In this document: positions 43,764-52,465 of the stretch, piece by piece | How the letters are laid out: each line of letters opens with the position of its first letter | How positions within the stretch are numbered: position 1 is the first letter of the stretch | NCBI GenBank assembly: GCA_012800355.1 | Contig: JAAZJL010000090.1 | Span: 1 to 55,149, forward strand | Direction: 5' to 3' | Source of the DNA: Erysipelotrichia bacterium | Lineage (GTDB): Bacteria > Bacillota_I > Bacilli_A > Erysipelotrichales > Erysipelotrichaceae | Length of the DNA stretch: 55,149 bases | Translations under genes and position numbers: made by a program | Notes under the pieces: model-generated | Database searches by the model: none | Told to the model about the DNA's origin: nothing | Seen by the model: only the letters and a program-made list of their open reading frames with translations

Positions 43764-44849
43764 TTATAAAATTTCGCAATTATATATTTCTTCAACTATT
43801 GCTTCTAAAACTGTAACCACTATTGAATTCCCTATTTGTCTATACGCTGGTACATTGGGTACAACTATTTTGAAATCATCGGGAAATCCCATAAGTCTAA
43901 TTGATTCTCTATACGTTAATTGTCTAATTGCTCCTCGTTCACCTTTAAATATACCAATATACGCTCTTTCTAGTATTTCTTTATTGTTTTTAATATCTTC
44001 ATAGGGTACAAATACAAAGTCACCATTCCAATTAAATTGCTGATTTGCTTTTTGAGTTTGAATTATTTCTTGATTTACTCGCGCTCTATTTTTATATTTT
44101 TCATTGGTTACAAATTCAAACCCTTTTTTACCTAAGAAATGTCTTGCTGCGACATTTTTTTCAAGATAATCAAACATAGTAGTTGTTAATTCTTTTCCTC
44201 TAGGAAAATAAAACTCTTTATTTTTGTCTTTCCATCCCACTACAAAGAGACGCTTTCTATTTTGCGGTATTCCAAAATCTTTCGAGTTTAAAACTGTATA
44301 TTTGAATTTGTAGTCAAGAGATTCAAATATTTCTTTAATTTGCTTCCAGGTTTTACCTTTATCATGAGTTAACATTCCCGGAACATTCTCAAATATAAAA
44401 ACTTTAGGTTTTGTTTCTTTAACTAATCTTGCGAAATCATAAAATAAAGTCCCTCGAGCATCATCTAAACCTGCCCTTTTGCCGATTATGGAAAAACTTT
44501 GACAAGGACTTCCTCCTACTAACATATCTACTTTACCTTCGTATTTTGTTCCGTCGATGAACCTAACATCTTCATACCATTGATCTTCTCTAATAGAATA
44601 ATTCGCAAAATAGCTTTGTTTTACGTAATTGGGTTTGCTTAAAGAATCATACTGATTTTTTACAAATTCAGAGATTGATTTCTTTTTGCTATCTTCGAAT
44701 TTAATTTTAAGTTCATCTAATGAACAAATTAGATCTCTTTCACCGTTATCCGAAGCAAAAATGATATTATAAGGAATTTTCTTTTTAATCAATGCTTGTT
44801 CTATTGCTCCAATACCGCTGAATATGGTAGCTAAATTTAATTTATCCAT
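43764..44849 (-). CDS. DNA (cytosine-5) methyltransferase, first of pair (LlaJI M1-like)
   Basis: A 361-aa C5 methyltransferase with TIFSGIGAIEQAL, PCQSFSIIGKRAG near residue 113, FENVPG, QNRKRLF and RQIGNSIVV. I choose the ATG at 44849 (AAGGAGG with 8-base spacing) over the one at 44855, which is only 2 bases from the RBS. It is first in the operon, so methylation can precede restriction when the ICE enters a new cell. It is clearly homologous to M2 in motifs but diverged between them. Confidence 0.92.
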   Translation of the reverse strand: MDKLNLATIFSGIGAIEQALIKKKIPYNIIFASDNGERDLICSLDELKIKFEDSKKKSISEFVKNQYDSLSKPNYVKQSYFANYSIREDQWYEDVRFIDGTKYEGKVDMLVGGSPCQSFSIIGKRAGLDDARGTLFYDFARLVKETKPKVFIFENVPGMLTHDKGKTWKQIKEIFESLDYKFKYTVLNSKDFGIPQNRKRLFVVGWKDKNKEFYFPRGKELTTTMFDYLEKNVAARHFLGKKGFEFVTNEKYKNRARVNQEIIQTQKANQQFNWNGDFVFVPYEDIKNNKEILERAYIGIFKGERGAIRQLTYRESIRLMGFPDDFKIVVPNVPAYRQIGNSIVVTVLEAIVEEIYNCEIL

Positions 44850-44873
44850 CAACATTTCCTCCTTAGCCAGCTT

Positions 44874-44902
44874 ATTATAGCATATTAAAAATCTTCTGTC
44901 TG
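44874..44902 (-). promoter_or_regulatory. Probable promoter of the restriction-modification operon
   Basis: On the minus strand CAGACA (44897-44902), 17 bases, and a perfect TATAAT (44874-44879). Transcription would start about 15 to 20 bases before the M1 start codon. Confidence 0.55.
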
Positions 44903-45053
44903 CTAATCAAAAAAGTTAACTTAAAATAACTCTTGAAACATAATAAACGCTTATCCACATGAAATAGTGACTACTGATAGACTTCATCATAGACCGTATC
45001 ACATAAATCAATATAATTCACAACTAATGGTTTTATTTATAGAAAGGAGATTC
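44903..45053. other. Candidate origin of transfer region upstream of the relaxosome genes
   Basis: This 150-base gap lies just before the RHH protein and relaxase genes, where oriT often sits. It has a direct repeat ATAGAC (GATAGACTTCATCATAGACC) and AT-rich flanks, but I find no strong inverted repeat with a nick-site motif. Placement is by context only. Confidence 0.3.
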
Positions 45054-45467
45054 ATGGATAAAAGAATTAAAACAGGAACAATGATGTATCCAAGAATCAT
45101 AAAAATTTGTGATGATAATCTAGATATATCAAATGCGAGTTCTCGTAATGACTTTATAGAACAAGCAATTCAATTTTATGTTGGCTATTTGCACAAAGAT
45201 GATAATATTGATTACTTAAACTCGATAATTGACCAAACAATTAATAATAAAATAGATTTACTAGAAGAACAGTTATCGACTGTTCTTTTTAAACTAGCAG
45301 TTGAATTAAGTATGCTAATGAACATTGTTGCTGCAAACAATAAAATAGATTCAAACACACTAAATGCGTTAAGAAAAAAATGTATTAATGATGTTAGATC
45401 ATCAATAGGAAAAGTCAATTTTGAAGAAGTGATAAAATATCAAAACCAAGAAGGTAAGGAGGTATAA
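45054..45467 (+). CDS. Ribbon-helix-helix accessory protein of the relaxosome
   Basis: A 137-aa protein. The start is ATG 45054, with AAAGGAG 6 bases upstream, not the longer ORF at 44967. Residues 1-45 (KRIKTGTMMYPRIIKICDDN, then SRNDFIEQAIQFYV) form a ribbon-helix-helix DNA-binding pattern. A helical C-terminal part follows. It is placed 2 bases before the relaxase gene, so it most likely helps load the relaxase on oriT and autoregulates. Confidence 0.78.
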   Translation: MDKRIKTGTMMYPRIIKICDDNLDISNASSRNDFIEQAIQFYVGYLHKDDNIDYLNSIIDQTINNKIDLLEEQLSTVLFKLAVELSMLMNIVAANNKIDSNTLNALRKKCINDVRSSIGKVNFEEVIKYQNQEGKEV

Positions 45468-45469
45468 AA

Positions 45470-46951
45470 ATGCCACGAATCATCGCAAAGTTTGGATATA
45501 TGAAACCAAGCAATGTAAAGAGATCTAGTTTTTTAGAATATATTGCCACAAGAGATGGTGTTCTAAAAAACATTGATAAGATAATAGATAAGCCACCCAC
45601 AACTAAGCAATTAGACTTAATGAAAAAACTGATAAATAAATATCCTGAAATTATGAAATATGAAACATATAAAACTTACGATGAAAATAAATCAGTCGGT
45701 AGTGCAAGCGAGTTTATTACTGAGGTTGAAGAATCTCATTATACGAGTTTAAATCGATCAAAAGAATATATTGAGTATATTGCGAAAAGACCACGAGTTG
45801 TTAAAGAAGGAACTCATGGTCTTTTTACTAATACCGATGAAAAAATAGTACTTGAACAATTGAAAAAGCGAATAGAAAAGCATCAAGGTAATATCTGGAC
45901 TGGAATCATATCACTAAAACGAGAAGATGCACATCGCTTAGGCTATGAAGATTTGAAGTCATGGAAAATACTAGTAAGAAGTCTTCAAAACGAACTCTCT
46001 AAAAACATTAAAATAAATCCCGTTAATTTTGAGTGGTATGCAGCGTTTCATAATGAGGCACACCATCCACATATCCATCTAATTATGTTCTCTAAAGATG
46101 AGAAACAAGGATATTTAAATAAAAAGTCAATTGATAAAATTCGCTCTGCATTTGCAAAAGAAATCTTTAAACAAGATTTACTACACATCTATAAATCCCA
46201 AACCCATTATAGAGATCAACTTAAACTATCCAGTGAAACCTACATCAAATCTAAAGTGTCAAAGATTTCAAGATCTTTTAAGCAAGACGAAATTATAGAT
46301 TTAAAACTCACTGAATTGGCAAAAATCTTGAAGAACACTCCAGGAAAGCATACCTATGGTTATCTTCCAAAATCCACAAAAGAACTCGTAGATGAAATTG
46401 TTAATCTCGTGTCGCATACTCCTGAGGTTAGAGAACTTTTGGATTTATGGTATCTTCAAAGACAAGAAATACTTTATACATACACTGATAAAAAAGAAAA
46501 AATTAAAAGCTTGGCAGATATCGATGCATTTAGGAGTGTTAAGAATATAATCATTAAGCATGCCGATAACATTATTATTCCGACAGGCACCACTCAAGAA
46601 AAAATCGCTACGAACACCAAAGAAGTTAGACCGATTTCTATAGATCAAAAAGCAAATACACTCGTTCCACAAGACACTCTAGATCAATTGGAAGAGCTAC
46701 TTGAAACCGGAAACTTGGATGTAGGTGAAGATGCAGTACCTACCAGTAAATCAGAAATCAAATTGAACCAAGAAAGAGGAAAGGAAGATCGCAATATAGT
46801 TCACTATTCTTTAAAATTATTTTATTCGATCAGTAACATGTTTGAATCATCTATGATATCTCAAGCACAAAAATATCATGCAGATCAAGAACTTTTAAAG
46901 AATATCAAGAAACAGAAAATTGCGTTAGGACATCGCTATGACGATAAATGA
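45470..46951 (+). CDS. MobP3-family relaxase
   Basis: A 493-aa MOBP-type relaxase that nicks the ICE at oriT and pilots the strand to the recipient. The N-terminal part has FLEYIATRDGV, typical of the MobP3 group. The metal-binding histidine motif is HHPHIHLIMF near residue 195. The C-terminal half is charged and helical. GTAAGGAGG lies 6 bases upstream. It overlaps the downstream Toprim gene by 14 bases. Confidence 0.88.
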   Translation: MPRIIAKFGYMKPSNVKRSSFLEYIATRDGVLKNIDKIIDKPPTTKQLDLMKKLINKYPEIMKYETYKTYDENKSVGSASEFITEVEESHYTSLNRSKEYIEYIAKRPRVVKEGTHGLFTNTDEKIVLEQLKKRIEKHQGNIWTGIISLKREDAHRLGYEDLKSWKILVRSLQNELSKNIKINPVNFEWYAAFHNEAHHPHIHLIMFSKDEKQGYLNKKSIDKIRSAFAKEIFKQDLLHIYKSQTHYRDQLKLSSETYIKSKVSKISRSFKQDEIIDLKLTELAKILKNTPGKHTYGYLPKSTKELVDEIVNLVSHTPEVRELLDLWYLQRQEILYTYTDKKEKIKSLADIDAFRSVKNIIIKHADNIIIPTGTTQEKIATNTKEVRPISIDQKANTLVPQDTLDQLEELLETGNLDVGEDAVPTSKSEIKLNQERGKEDRNIVHYSLKLFYSISNMFESSMISQAQKYHADQELLKNIKKQKIALGHRYDDK

Positions 46952-48281
46952 TATTCACATCTTAGATATACTTGAGTCTCTTAATGAACCATTAATACAG
47001 AAAGGAAAAAAAGTAAAATGGGATAAACATCATTCAATAGATATTAATGATAACAAATGGTATCGACACTCAACACAAGAAGGCGGATACCCAATTCAAT
47101 TTATGATGAAGTTTTTTGATATGGACTATAAACAATCAGTTCAATATCTTTCAAAAACATTCAATGTTAGAAAAGACTTACCCAATAAATCAACAAAACA
47201 AAATCTAAAAATACCTTCGAGAAATCCATACAACACAAGAGTAGAAATTTACCTGAAACATTTTCGGTTTATTGACCAAGAAATTATTGATCATTTTATA
47301 AGTAATCTATTACTCTATGAATCAAGTAAATATAATAACTGTGTGTTTGTAGGAAAAGATAATCAAGAAAAAATAAGACACATACATGAAAGAAGCATTC
47401 ATACATCCGAATTTGAATATAAATCAAATGCTTATGGCTCAGACTCGCGATGGCCATTCAATCATATTGGAACAAACAACAAACTCTATGTATTCGAAAG
47501 CCCAATTGATATGTTGTCGTACATCACACTACATAAAGAAAATTGGCACAAAAACTCATATGTTGCATTATGTGGTCTATCAAATCGACCAGTCTTAAAT
47601 ATGATAGAGACTTATCCTTTCCTAAGTAATGTTATTTTATCGCTAGACAATGATATTCCAGGACAAGAAGCCTCTCTAGCAATTCTGGAAGATTTAGAGA
47701 AATTAAAAAATATCAAAATTGAGATTAAGACATCCACATTCAAAGACTTTAATGAGGACTTAAAATTTAAAAAAGGTATATCACCTATTGGAGGAATCAT
47801 TGATCCTTTTATCGGTTATAAAGATGAAATTCTTCATAACATAAGGAGTGATGTCGTAAAAAGAAAACAGTTAACATTGAGAGATTTATTAGACGCTTTT
47901 TCAATCTTTTTGTATACTTTTGAATCAACTTCAGTAAAACAAAGAGCGAAGGCACTCAATGCTCTAATTGAGAGCGCTACAATCGCGATTAAAATGGCGC
48001 ATCAACAAAGTACTCACTTAGAAAAAAATATAACATTGAATGAATTTATAGATAATCGTGTTTTTGAAAGTTTACCCTTTATAAAATACGTAGATAAAGG
48101 TCCCCACTTTAGTAAATTCATGCAAGAATTAAATTTTTTAAAAAAAGAGTTCAAACTGAAAATTTATCATACTTCAAATGATAAAGAAGAAATCATCGCA
48201 TCATTGATGCGATTCGCAAGAACATGTGTATATACGCATGTTCTTTTAATACTCAAAGAAAGGAAAAAACATTATGACTAA
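46938..48281 (+). CDS. Toprim-domain (DUF3991-like) DNA-processing protein
   Basis: A 447-aa protein. The N-terminal region is a zinc-less primase-like/DUF3991 part (WYRHSTQEGGYPIQFMMKFF). A Toprim domain follows with YVFESPIDMLSYITL and the metal-binding LSLDNDIPGQEA. Such proteins accompany MobP relaxases and may prime complementary-strand synthesis in the recipient. The canonical DnaG catalytic core is not complete, so enzymatic priming is unproven. Confidence 0.8.
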   Translation: MTINDIHILDILESLNEPLIQKGKKVKWDKHHSIDINDNKWYRHSTQEGGYPIQFMMKFFDMDYKQSVQYLSKTFNVRKDLPNKSTKQNLKIPSRNPYNTRVEIYLKHFRFIDQEIIDHFISNLLLYESSKYNNCVFVGKDNQEKIRHIHERSIHTSEFEYKSNAYGSDSRWPFNHIGTNNKLYVFESPIDMLSYITLHKENWHKNSYVALCGLSNRPVLNMIETYPFLSNVILSLDNDIPGQEASLAILEDLEKLKNIKIEIKTSTFKDFNEDLKFKKGISPIGGIIDPFIGYKDEILHNIRSDVVKRKQLTLRDLLDAFSIFLYTFESTSVKQRAKALNALIESATIAIKMAHQQSTHLEKNITLNEFIDNRVFESLPFIKYVDKGPHFSKFMQELNFLKKEFKLKIYHTSNDKEEIIASLMRFARTCVYTHVLLILKERKKHYD

Positions 48282-48522
48282 AAAGTTTATCAAACCTGAA
48301 TCCCCACTTATTGGAGCAGACGGTAATATTTTTAATTTAATAGCCATAGCATCACGTTCTCTTAAGGAGAACAATTATAGCGAAGAAGCAGAAGAAATGA
48401 CTAAAAGAGTCATGCAATCATCAAGCTATGAAGAAGCATTAGGAATCATCAACGAGTATGTTGAACCTGTAAATGTGTATGAACATGAAATAAGTCAAAG
48501 AGACTATATAGATTATGAATAA
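48274..48522 (+). CDS. Small conserved-type ICE protein, 82 aa
   Basis: Starts within the Toprim gene (8-base overlap), with AAAGGA upstream. The opening KPESPLIGADGNIFNLIAIA and the helical rest look like a recurring small protein of Bacillota plasmids and ICEs, but I cannot name a family with certainty. Overlaps on both sides show a single translational unit with the coupling protein. Confidence 0.65.
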   Translation: MTKKFIKPESPLIGADGNIFNLIAIASRSLKENNYSEEAEEMTKRVMQSSSYEEALGIINEYVEPVNVYEHEISQRDYIDYE

Positions 48523-50221
48523 TGAGGCAATCATCATTCTAACTGTTATGGGATTAGGACTATTGTTCTTAATTATCATTACAAATAGAAACTACAATCT
48601 CAACAATATCAAAAGCAAGCGTGTAGGAGATGGACAGCACGGTACAGCGAAGTTTGCATCGAATGCGGAAATACGCTCAGCACTAAAAGAAGTCCCTTAC
48701 GAGCCGTCTAAATGGCGGCAGAAAACACGCTTACCACCTACTCAGGGAGTCATTATTGGCTATACTAAAAAGCATAACAAAGTCCACGCACTGGTTGATG
48801 ATTCGGATGTTAATACTTTGATGATTGGTGCTGCAGGGATTGGAAAAACCGCATACTTCTTATATCCAAATTTAGAATATGCATGTGCTTCAGGTATGTC
48901 TTTTATGACAACCGATACAAAGGGGGATTTGTTTCGTAACTATGCTACTATTGCTGAAAAGTATTATGGATATAAAGTATCAATTATAGATCTCAGGAAT
49001 CCTTTAAATAGTCACCATTTTAACTTACTTCATCTTGTCAATAAATACATGGAGTTGTATTATAAAAGTAAGAATAACTTAACCTATAAGGCAAAAGCAG
49101 AAAAATATGCAAAAATCATTTCTAGAACGATAATCTATTCAGGGGAGACTGACATGAACTTTGGGCAGAATCAGTTCTTTTATGACTCTGCTGAAGGACT
49201 ACTGACTGCAACAATCTTAATCGTTGCAGAATTTGCAGAGAAAAATAAAAGACATATTATATCTGTTTTTAAATTAATCCAAGATTTACTAGCGCCTGTT
49301 GGTCATAAATCCAATGAATTTAAGGTGCTTATGGAACAGTTACCAGAAAATCACAAGGCACGTTGGTTCGCGGGTGCTGCACTAAATACCTCTGATCAAT
49401 CCATGCAGGCAGTCATTTCAACTGCCCTTGCACGACTGAATGCTTTTATAGATTCGGAAATGGAACAAATATTATGTTTTGATACTGACTTAGATGCGGA
49501 GACTTTTTGTAATGAGAAGTCTGCGCTTTTTCTTGTTATGCCCGAAGAAGATAATACTAAGTACTTTATTATTTCTCTAATCATACAACAACTCTATCGC
49601 GAAATTCTGACGATTGCGGATGAAATGGGAGGAGCACTTAATAATAGGGTGGTGTTCTTTTTAGATGAAATTGGAACCATGCCCAAGATAGAAAATGCAG
49701 AGATGATGTTCAGTGCGTCTCGTTCTCGTAAATTATCCCTTGTGGCCATCATACAGTCTTTGGCACAGTTAGAAAGAAACTATGATGCTCAAGGTGCTGA
49801 GATTATCGTTGATAACTGTCAAAACTCAATCTTTGGTGGCTTTGCACCTAACTCAAAAACTGCTGACGTTTTATCTAACAATCTTGGCACACAAACCATT
49901 CTAAGTGGTTCAGTAAATAAAGGTAACGGTGAAACATCCCAAAGCTTACAAATGATAGAAAGACCCTTAATGACATCAGATGAACTCAAGTCTATGCCCA
50001 AAGGTGATTTCATTGTCATGAAGACCGGTTACAACCCTATGAAGATGAAATTAAAACTCTACAAAGAATGGGGAATCGAATTTGAGGAACCATATGTAGT
50101 AAATACAAAGGATCGAGGTGAAATAGAGTATACGAGTAAAGATGAAATCTTTAGTGCAGTAAGTGGCACAGATCTACATAACAAAATCAAACAAAAGAAA
50201 GGAAAAATGAGAGTTGAGTAG
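48515..50221 (+). CDS. VirD4/TraG-type coupling protein
   Basis: A 568-aa membrane ATPase that links the relaxosome to the channel. One N-terminal helix (AIIILTVMGLGLLFLIIIT) anchors it; HGTAKFA precedes the motor. Walker A GAAGIGKTAYFLYPNLE is near residue 107, TTDTKGDLFRN follows, Walker B VVFFLDEIGTMPK is near 380, and IIQSLAQLE is the sensor region. It lacks a second N-terminal helix, as in several Gram-positive coupling proteins. Confidence 0.93.
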   Translation: MNNEAIIILTVMGLGLLFLIIITNRNYNLNNIKSKRVGDGQHGTAKFASNAEIRSALKEVPYEPSKWRQKTRLPPTQGVIIGYTKKHNKVHALVDDSDVNTLMIGAAGIGKTAYFLYPNLEYACASGMSFMTTDTKGDLFRNYATIAEKYYGYKVSIIDLRNPLNSHHFNLLHLVNKYMELYYKSKNNLTYKAKAEKYAKIISRTIIYSGETDMNFGQNQFFYDSAEGLLTATILIVAEFAEKNKRHIISVFKLIQDLLAPVGHKSNEFKVLMEQLPENHKARWFAGAALNTSDQSMQAVISTALARLNAFIDSEMEQILCFDTDLDAETFCNEKSALFLVMPEEDNTKYFIISLIIQQLYREILTIADEMGGALNNRVVFFLDEIGTMPKIENAEMMFSASRSRKLSLVAIIQSLAQLERNYDAQGAEIIVDNCQNSIFGGFAPNSKTADVLSNNLGTQTILSGSVNKGNGETSQSLQMIERPLMTSDELKSMPKGDFIVMKTGYNPMKMKLKLYKEWGIEFEEPYVVNTKDRGEIEYTSKDEIFSAVSGTDLHNKIKQKKGKMRVE

Positions 50222-50477
50222 TTTTCAATTTTTACAAATTTACACTTCCAATGTTAGTGCCAACGCAAAAAATGTATATCAATATTTAGAACGACATGGC
50301 GCACGCAAAGGGAGATGTTTCCACTCAACCGCTACAATTGCAAGTAATTTGAAATTATCTAGAAGAACCGTCAACAGAGTCCTAAACGAGCTTGAGTCAC
50401 AAGGGTTCATTTTGAGGACTCACCGATATAGAAAAAACGGTGGAAAATCAAGTAATCAATATGAAATTTTAAAATAA
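50214..50477 (+). CDS. Helix-turn-helix protein (replication-initiator or regulator type)
   Basis: An 87-aa protein with a winged HTH: STATIASNLKLSRRTVNRVLNEL is split here as STATIASNLKLS then RRTVNRVLNELESQGFI, followed by a basic wing (RTHRYRKNGGKSSNQYEI). This pattern (HTH_36) is found in short plasmid and ICE replication or control proteins. Its TTG start overlaps the end of the coupling-protein gene by 8 bases. Confidence 0.75.
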   Translation: MSSFQFLQIYTSNVSANAKNVYQYLERHGARKGRCFHSTATIASNLKLSRRTVNRVLNELESQGFILRTHRYRKNGGKSSNQYEILK

Positions 50478-50633
50478 TTTCTAGTTAATGCCCAATTACA
50501 AACTTTTGGTGTCGTATGGTATGCGACACAATGTCGCATCTAGTTAATAGTATAACTTTAATACTTATAGCAGATAGTAGTAATAATAGTATTATCTTTT
50601 ATCTTCAAAAATTAAAACTTGTGACAACAATAC

Positions 50634-50694
50634 AATCTGAGAAAAAACCGTATGAATAGCAAAGTTCTTTTCATGTACGCTTTTTTCTTAGATT
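50634..50694 (+). terminator. Long hairpin, probable terminator or attenuator before the sigma-like gene
   Basis: AATCTGAGAAAAAACCGTA pairs with its near-complement ending ...TTTTTTCTTAGATT. The upper GC part is followed by a T-run inside the lower stem. It stands in the 297-base gap between the HTH gene and the sigma-like gene. The same gap holds a short GTGTCG ... CGACAC hairpin near 50510. Confidence 0.6.
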
Positions 50695-50722
50695 GGGGGC
50701 GAACATCAAATCAATCAGGAGC

Positions 50723-50768
50723 CCTCCTATTTTAAATCAATAATTTTTTTGATTACAAAAATAGGAGG
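50723..50768 (+). promoter_or_regulatory. Ribosome binding site sequestered in a perfect hairpin
   Basis: The RBS of the sigma-like gene, AGGAGG at 50763-50768, is the end of AAAATAGGAGG (50758-50768). This pairs perfectly with CCTCCTATTTT (50723-50733). A second inner stem AATCAA/TTGATT (50735-50740, 50749-50754) extends it. In this fold the RBS is closed, so translation should need an opening event such as upstream translation, a factor, or temperature. Confidence 0.8.
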
Positions 50769-50774
50769 ATAATT

Positions 50775-51185
50775 ATGAAAAAAAATTATGTAATCTACGT
50801 TAATAATGTAGCCATAAAGGTTAGCCATGAAGTCTACAAAACTTATTGGAAAAGTGTAGAACGCGAAAGATACTTAGATAAACTTGCTCAGAAATATGAA
50901 CTCGAATTGGATCATGTATATGATGGATATGAAGCAAATACAATTGAATACAAGCTCATAGATGATAAAGATCCTACAAGGAGCGAAGCCATGAAATTAG
51001 AAATGATTGATTTATTGTTAAAACGAGTTAAAACATTACCTGTAGATGAGCAGCGATTAATTCAAGCAATTTACTTTGATGAATTAACACAAACTGAATA
51101 TGCACGAATAACAAATACTTCTCAACAGATCATAAGCTACAGGAACAAGAGAATTCTCAAGAAATTGAGAAAGTTGTTAGAATAA
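50775..51185 (+). CDS. Sigma-70-like regulator (region 4 type)
   Basis: A 136-aa protein. Its C-terminal part (KRVKTLPVDEQRLIQAIYFD, then LTQTEYARITNTSQQIISYR) is a region-4-type helix-turn-helix of sigma factors. No region 2 is clear, so it may be a sigma-like activator as in Tn916-family elements rather than a full sigma factor. AGGAGG is 6 bases before the ATG, and it is closed in a hairpin. It follows the transfer block and precedes the recombination module, a position suited to controlling one of them. Confidence 0.75.
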   Translation: MKKNYVIYVNNVAIKVSHEVYKTYWKSVERERYLDKLAQKYELELDHVYDGYEANTIEYKLIDDKDPTRSEAMKLEMIDLLLKRVKTLPVDEQRLIQAIYFDELTQTEYARITNTSQQIISYRNKRILKKLRKLLE

Positions 51186-51223
51186 ATGCATATTAACATA
51201 TAAATTTATGTTATTATTTCACT

Positions 51224-51263
51224 GGGCACAAGGTTTCTTCCCCTAATAAACCTTGTGCCCTTT
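51224..51263 (+). terminator. Strong terminator after the sigma-like gene
   Basis: A perfect 13-bp stem, GGGCACAAGGTTT with AAACCTTGTGCCC, then TTT. It lies 38 bases past the stop codon at 51185. Confidence 0.88.
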
Positions 51264-51416
51264 ATCATGCAAACAAGATTAAATACCCAACTTAATGATT
51301 TAAAAAGAGCAAATCTCATATTATTTGATAAACCACTAAATCGCAGTTTTTCTTCAAAATAATGAGAAATAATGAAATAAAACGCAAAAACCATTTATTT
51401 ATCACATATTCTTTGT

Positions 51417-51461
51417 AAGACCCCTCGTAGATTCCTTATCTATATAGAAGGGTCTTTATTT
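51417..51461 (+). terminator. Second terminator-like hairpin
   Basis: AAGACCC (51417-51423) pairs with GGGTCTT (51450-51456), with CTC/GA extending it, followed by TATTTT. It may end a transcript that passes the first terminator or isolate the downstream non-coding region. Confidence 0.6.
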
Positions 51462-51831
51462 TCCCTTCTCTCCTTGTTTTAAAAAAGGAGTTGTTCCTTG
51501 ACAATTAAATAACCATTATTATTACGTTATCTATCAATGTAGCACTTTTATCAATGCGCCATAACCAGATATAAAAACTGCGAGCGATTACCCATTGGAT
51601 AATAAAATAACCTTGATAAGTTATATGCGATGAGGTTGATAGTGATAATGATACTCCGCTTTCGGACGTCCGAGTATTTAAATATACCGCAGGCCAAGTA
51701 GCGTCTCCTTATGAGGGGGATGGATTAACATCCAGTGAAGCATAAATCAAAATGCGTTTAATAATGCTGCGAGATCAAAAACTCTCGTAGATAGGATAAA
51801 CTTAAAAAAATTATTAGATTTAAAATAGAAT
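51462..51831 (+). ncRNA. Candidate structured non-coding RNA between two terminator-type hairpins
   Basis: About 370 bases without a supported gene. The part 51565-51800 is less AT-rich and shows many small stems: CGGACGTCCG (palindrome), ATACT/AGTAT around it, GGATG-GATTAA-CATCC, CTCC/GGGG, and GCGAGA/TCTCGT. CTGCGAG occurs twice (51578 and 51767). It is followed by the strong hairpin at 51832. I do not recognise the class. It could equally be a DNA-level site such as an origin. Confidence 0.4.
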
Positions 51832-51867
51832 GAGTGATTAACTCTTTTTTTGATGGGTTAATCACTC
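51832..51867. terminator. Perfect hairpin before the XRE regulator
   Basis: 11-bp arms GAGTGATTAAC and GTTAATCACTC with a 14-base T-rich loop. No T-run follows, so this may be a terminator of weak type, an RNA end or an operator for the XRE gene at 51958. Confidence 0.55.
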
Positions 51868-51957
51868 TATTGTATCTTAAATTATAAATACTAGATAAGT
51901 ATAAAACTGTGTGGTAGTGTGTGCTTGTAAATGAGTGATAGCAGGAGGTGAGTATTA

Positions 51958-52221
51958 GTGAGTTCACAAATAGCACATCTAGACAAAGAGCACCAAGACT
52001 TTTTAAAGACACTTGGTAAAAATATAACGGAGATTCGAAGACAAAAAAGAATGAGTCGCTTAAAATTGTCAGAACTTTCTGGTCTACATACACAGTACTT
52101 GCTAGATGTTGAAGCAGGCAGAAAGAACCTTGGAATTTATATGATTGCTCAAATTGCACGTTCCTTGGACATTCCTCTTTCTGAACTTGTTCAAAACATA
52201 GATTTAAAACCAATGAAGTAA
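51958..52221 (+). CDS. XRE-family transcriptional regulator
   Basis: An 87-aa single-domain repressor: IRRQKRMSRLKLSELSGLHT and YLLDVEAGRKNLGIYMIAQI form the classic five-helix HTH. GTG start with AGGAGG 8 bases upstream. It is first of the recombination module (regulator - excisionase - integrase) and probably keeps excision low, as related repressors do in other ICEs. Confidence 0.88.
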   Translation: MSSQIAHLDKEHQDFLKTLGKNITEIRRQKRMSRLKLSELSGLHTQYLLDVEAGRKNLGIYMIAQIARSLDIPLSELVQNIDLKPMK

Positions 52222-52246
52222 TTAGTTTTTTAAACATTGGTTTTTT
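52206..52246 (+). terminator. Terminator overlapping the end of the XRE gene
   Basis: AAAACCAATG (within the last codons) pairs with CATTGGTTTT, followed by more T. It separates the regulator transcript from excisionase and integrase unless read through. Confidence 0.7.
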
Positions 52247-52267
52247 AATATATCAAGGAGGTTAAGC

Positions 52268-52465
52268 ATGCTATTAAATGCATCAGATATTATGAATATT
52301 CTAGGAGTTAGTAAATCTTCTGCTTATAGAATAATTGATGATCTTAATAAAAAACTTGATAAACTAGGCTATTGCACCGTGAGAGGAAAGATATCTAAAA
52401 AATTTTTTTATGAAAATTATTACTTAACACGAAAGGAGGATAATTATGTCAGTCTACAAAGATAA
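52268..52465 (+). CDS. xis: Excisionase-like HTH protein
   Basis: A 65-aa basic protein with an N-terminal helix-turn-helix (LNASDIMNILGVSKSSAYRI) and a short wing. Size and place, overlapping the integrase gene by 20 bases, fit the directionality factor (Xis) of Tn916/ICEBs1-type elements. AAGGAGG is 7 bases before ATG. The symbol is by function and position. Confidence 0.78.
   Translation: MLLNASDIMNILGVSKSSAYRIIDDLNKKLDKLGYCTVRGKISKKFFYENYYLTRKEDNYVSLQR

Noticed and set aside
51541-51800. tRNA gene or group II intron in the structured gap
   Set aside because: No cloverleaf with a T-loop GTTCRA, no domain V motif and no reverse transcriptase were found.
51758-52237. A 159-codon minus-strand ORF
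   Set aside because: It covers the XRE gene antisense and hairpins, has no RBS, and reads as low-complexity hydrophobic sequence.
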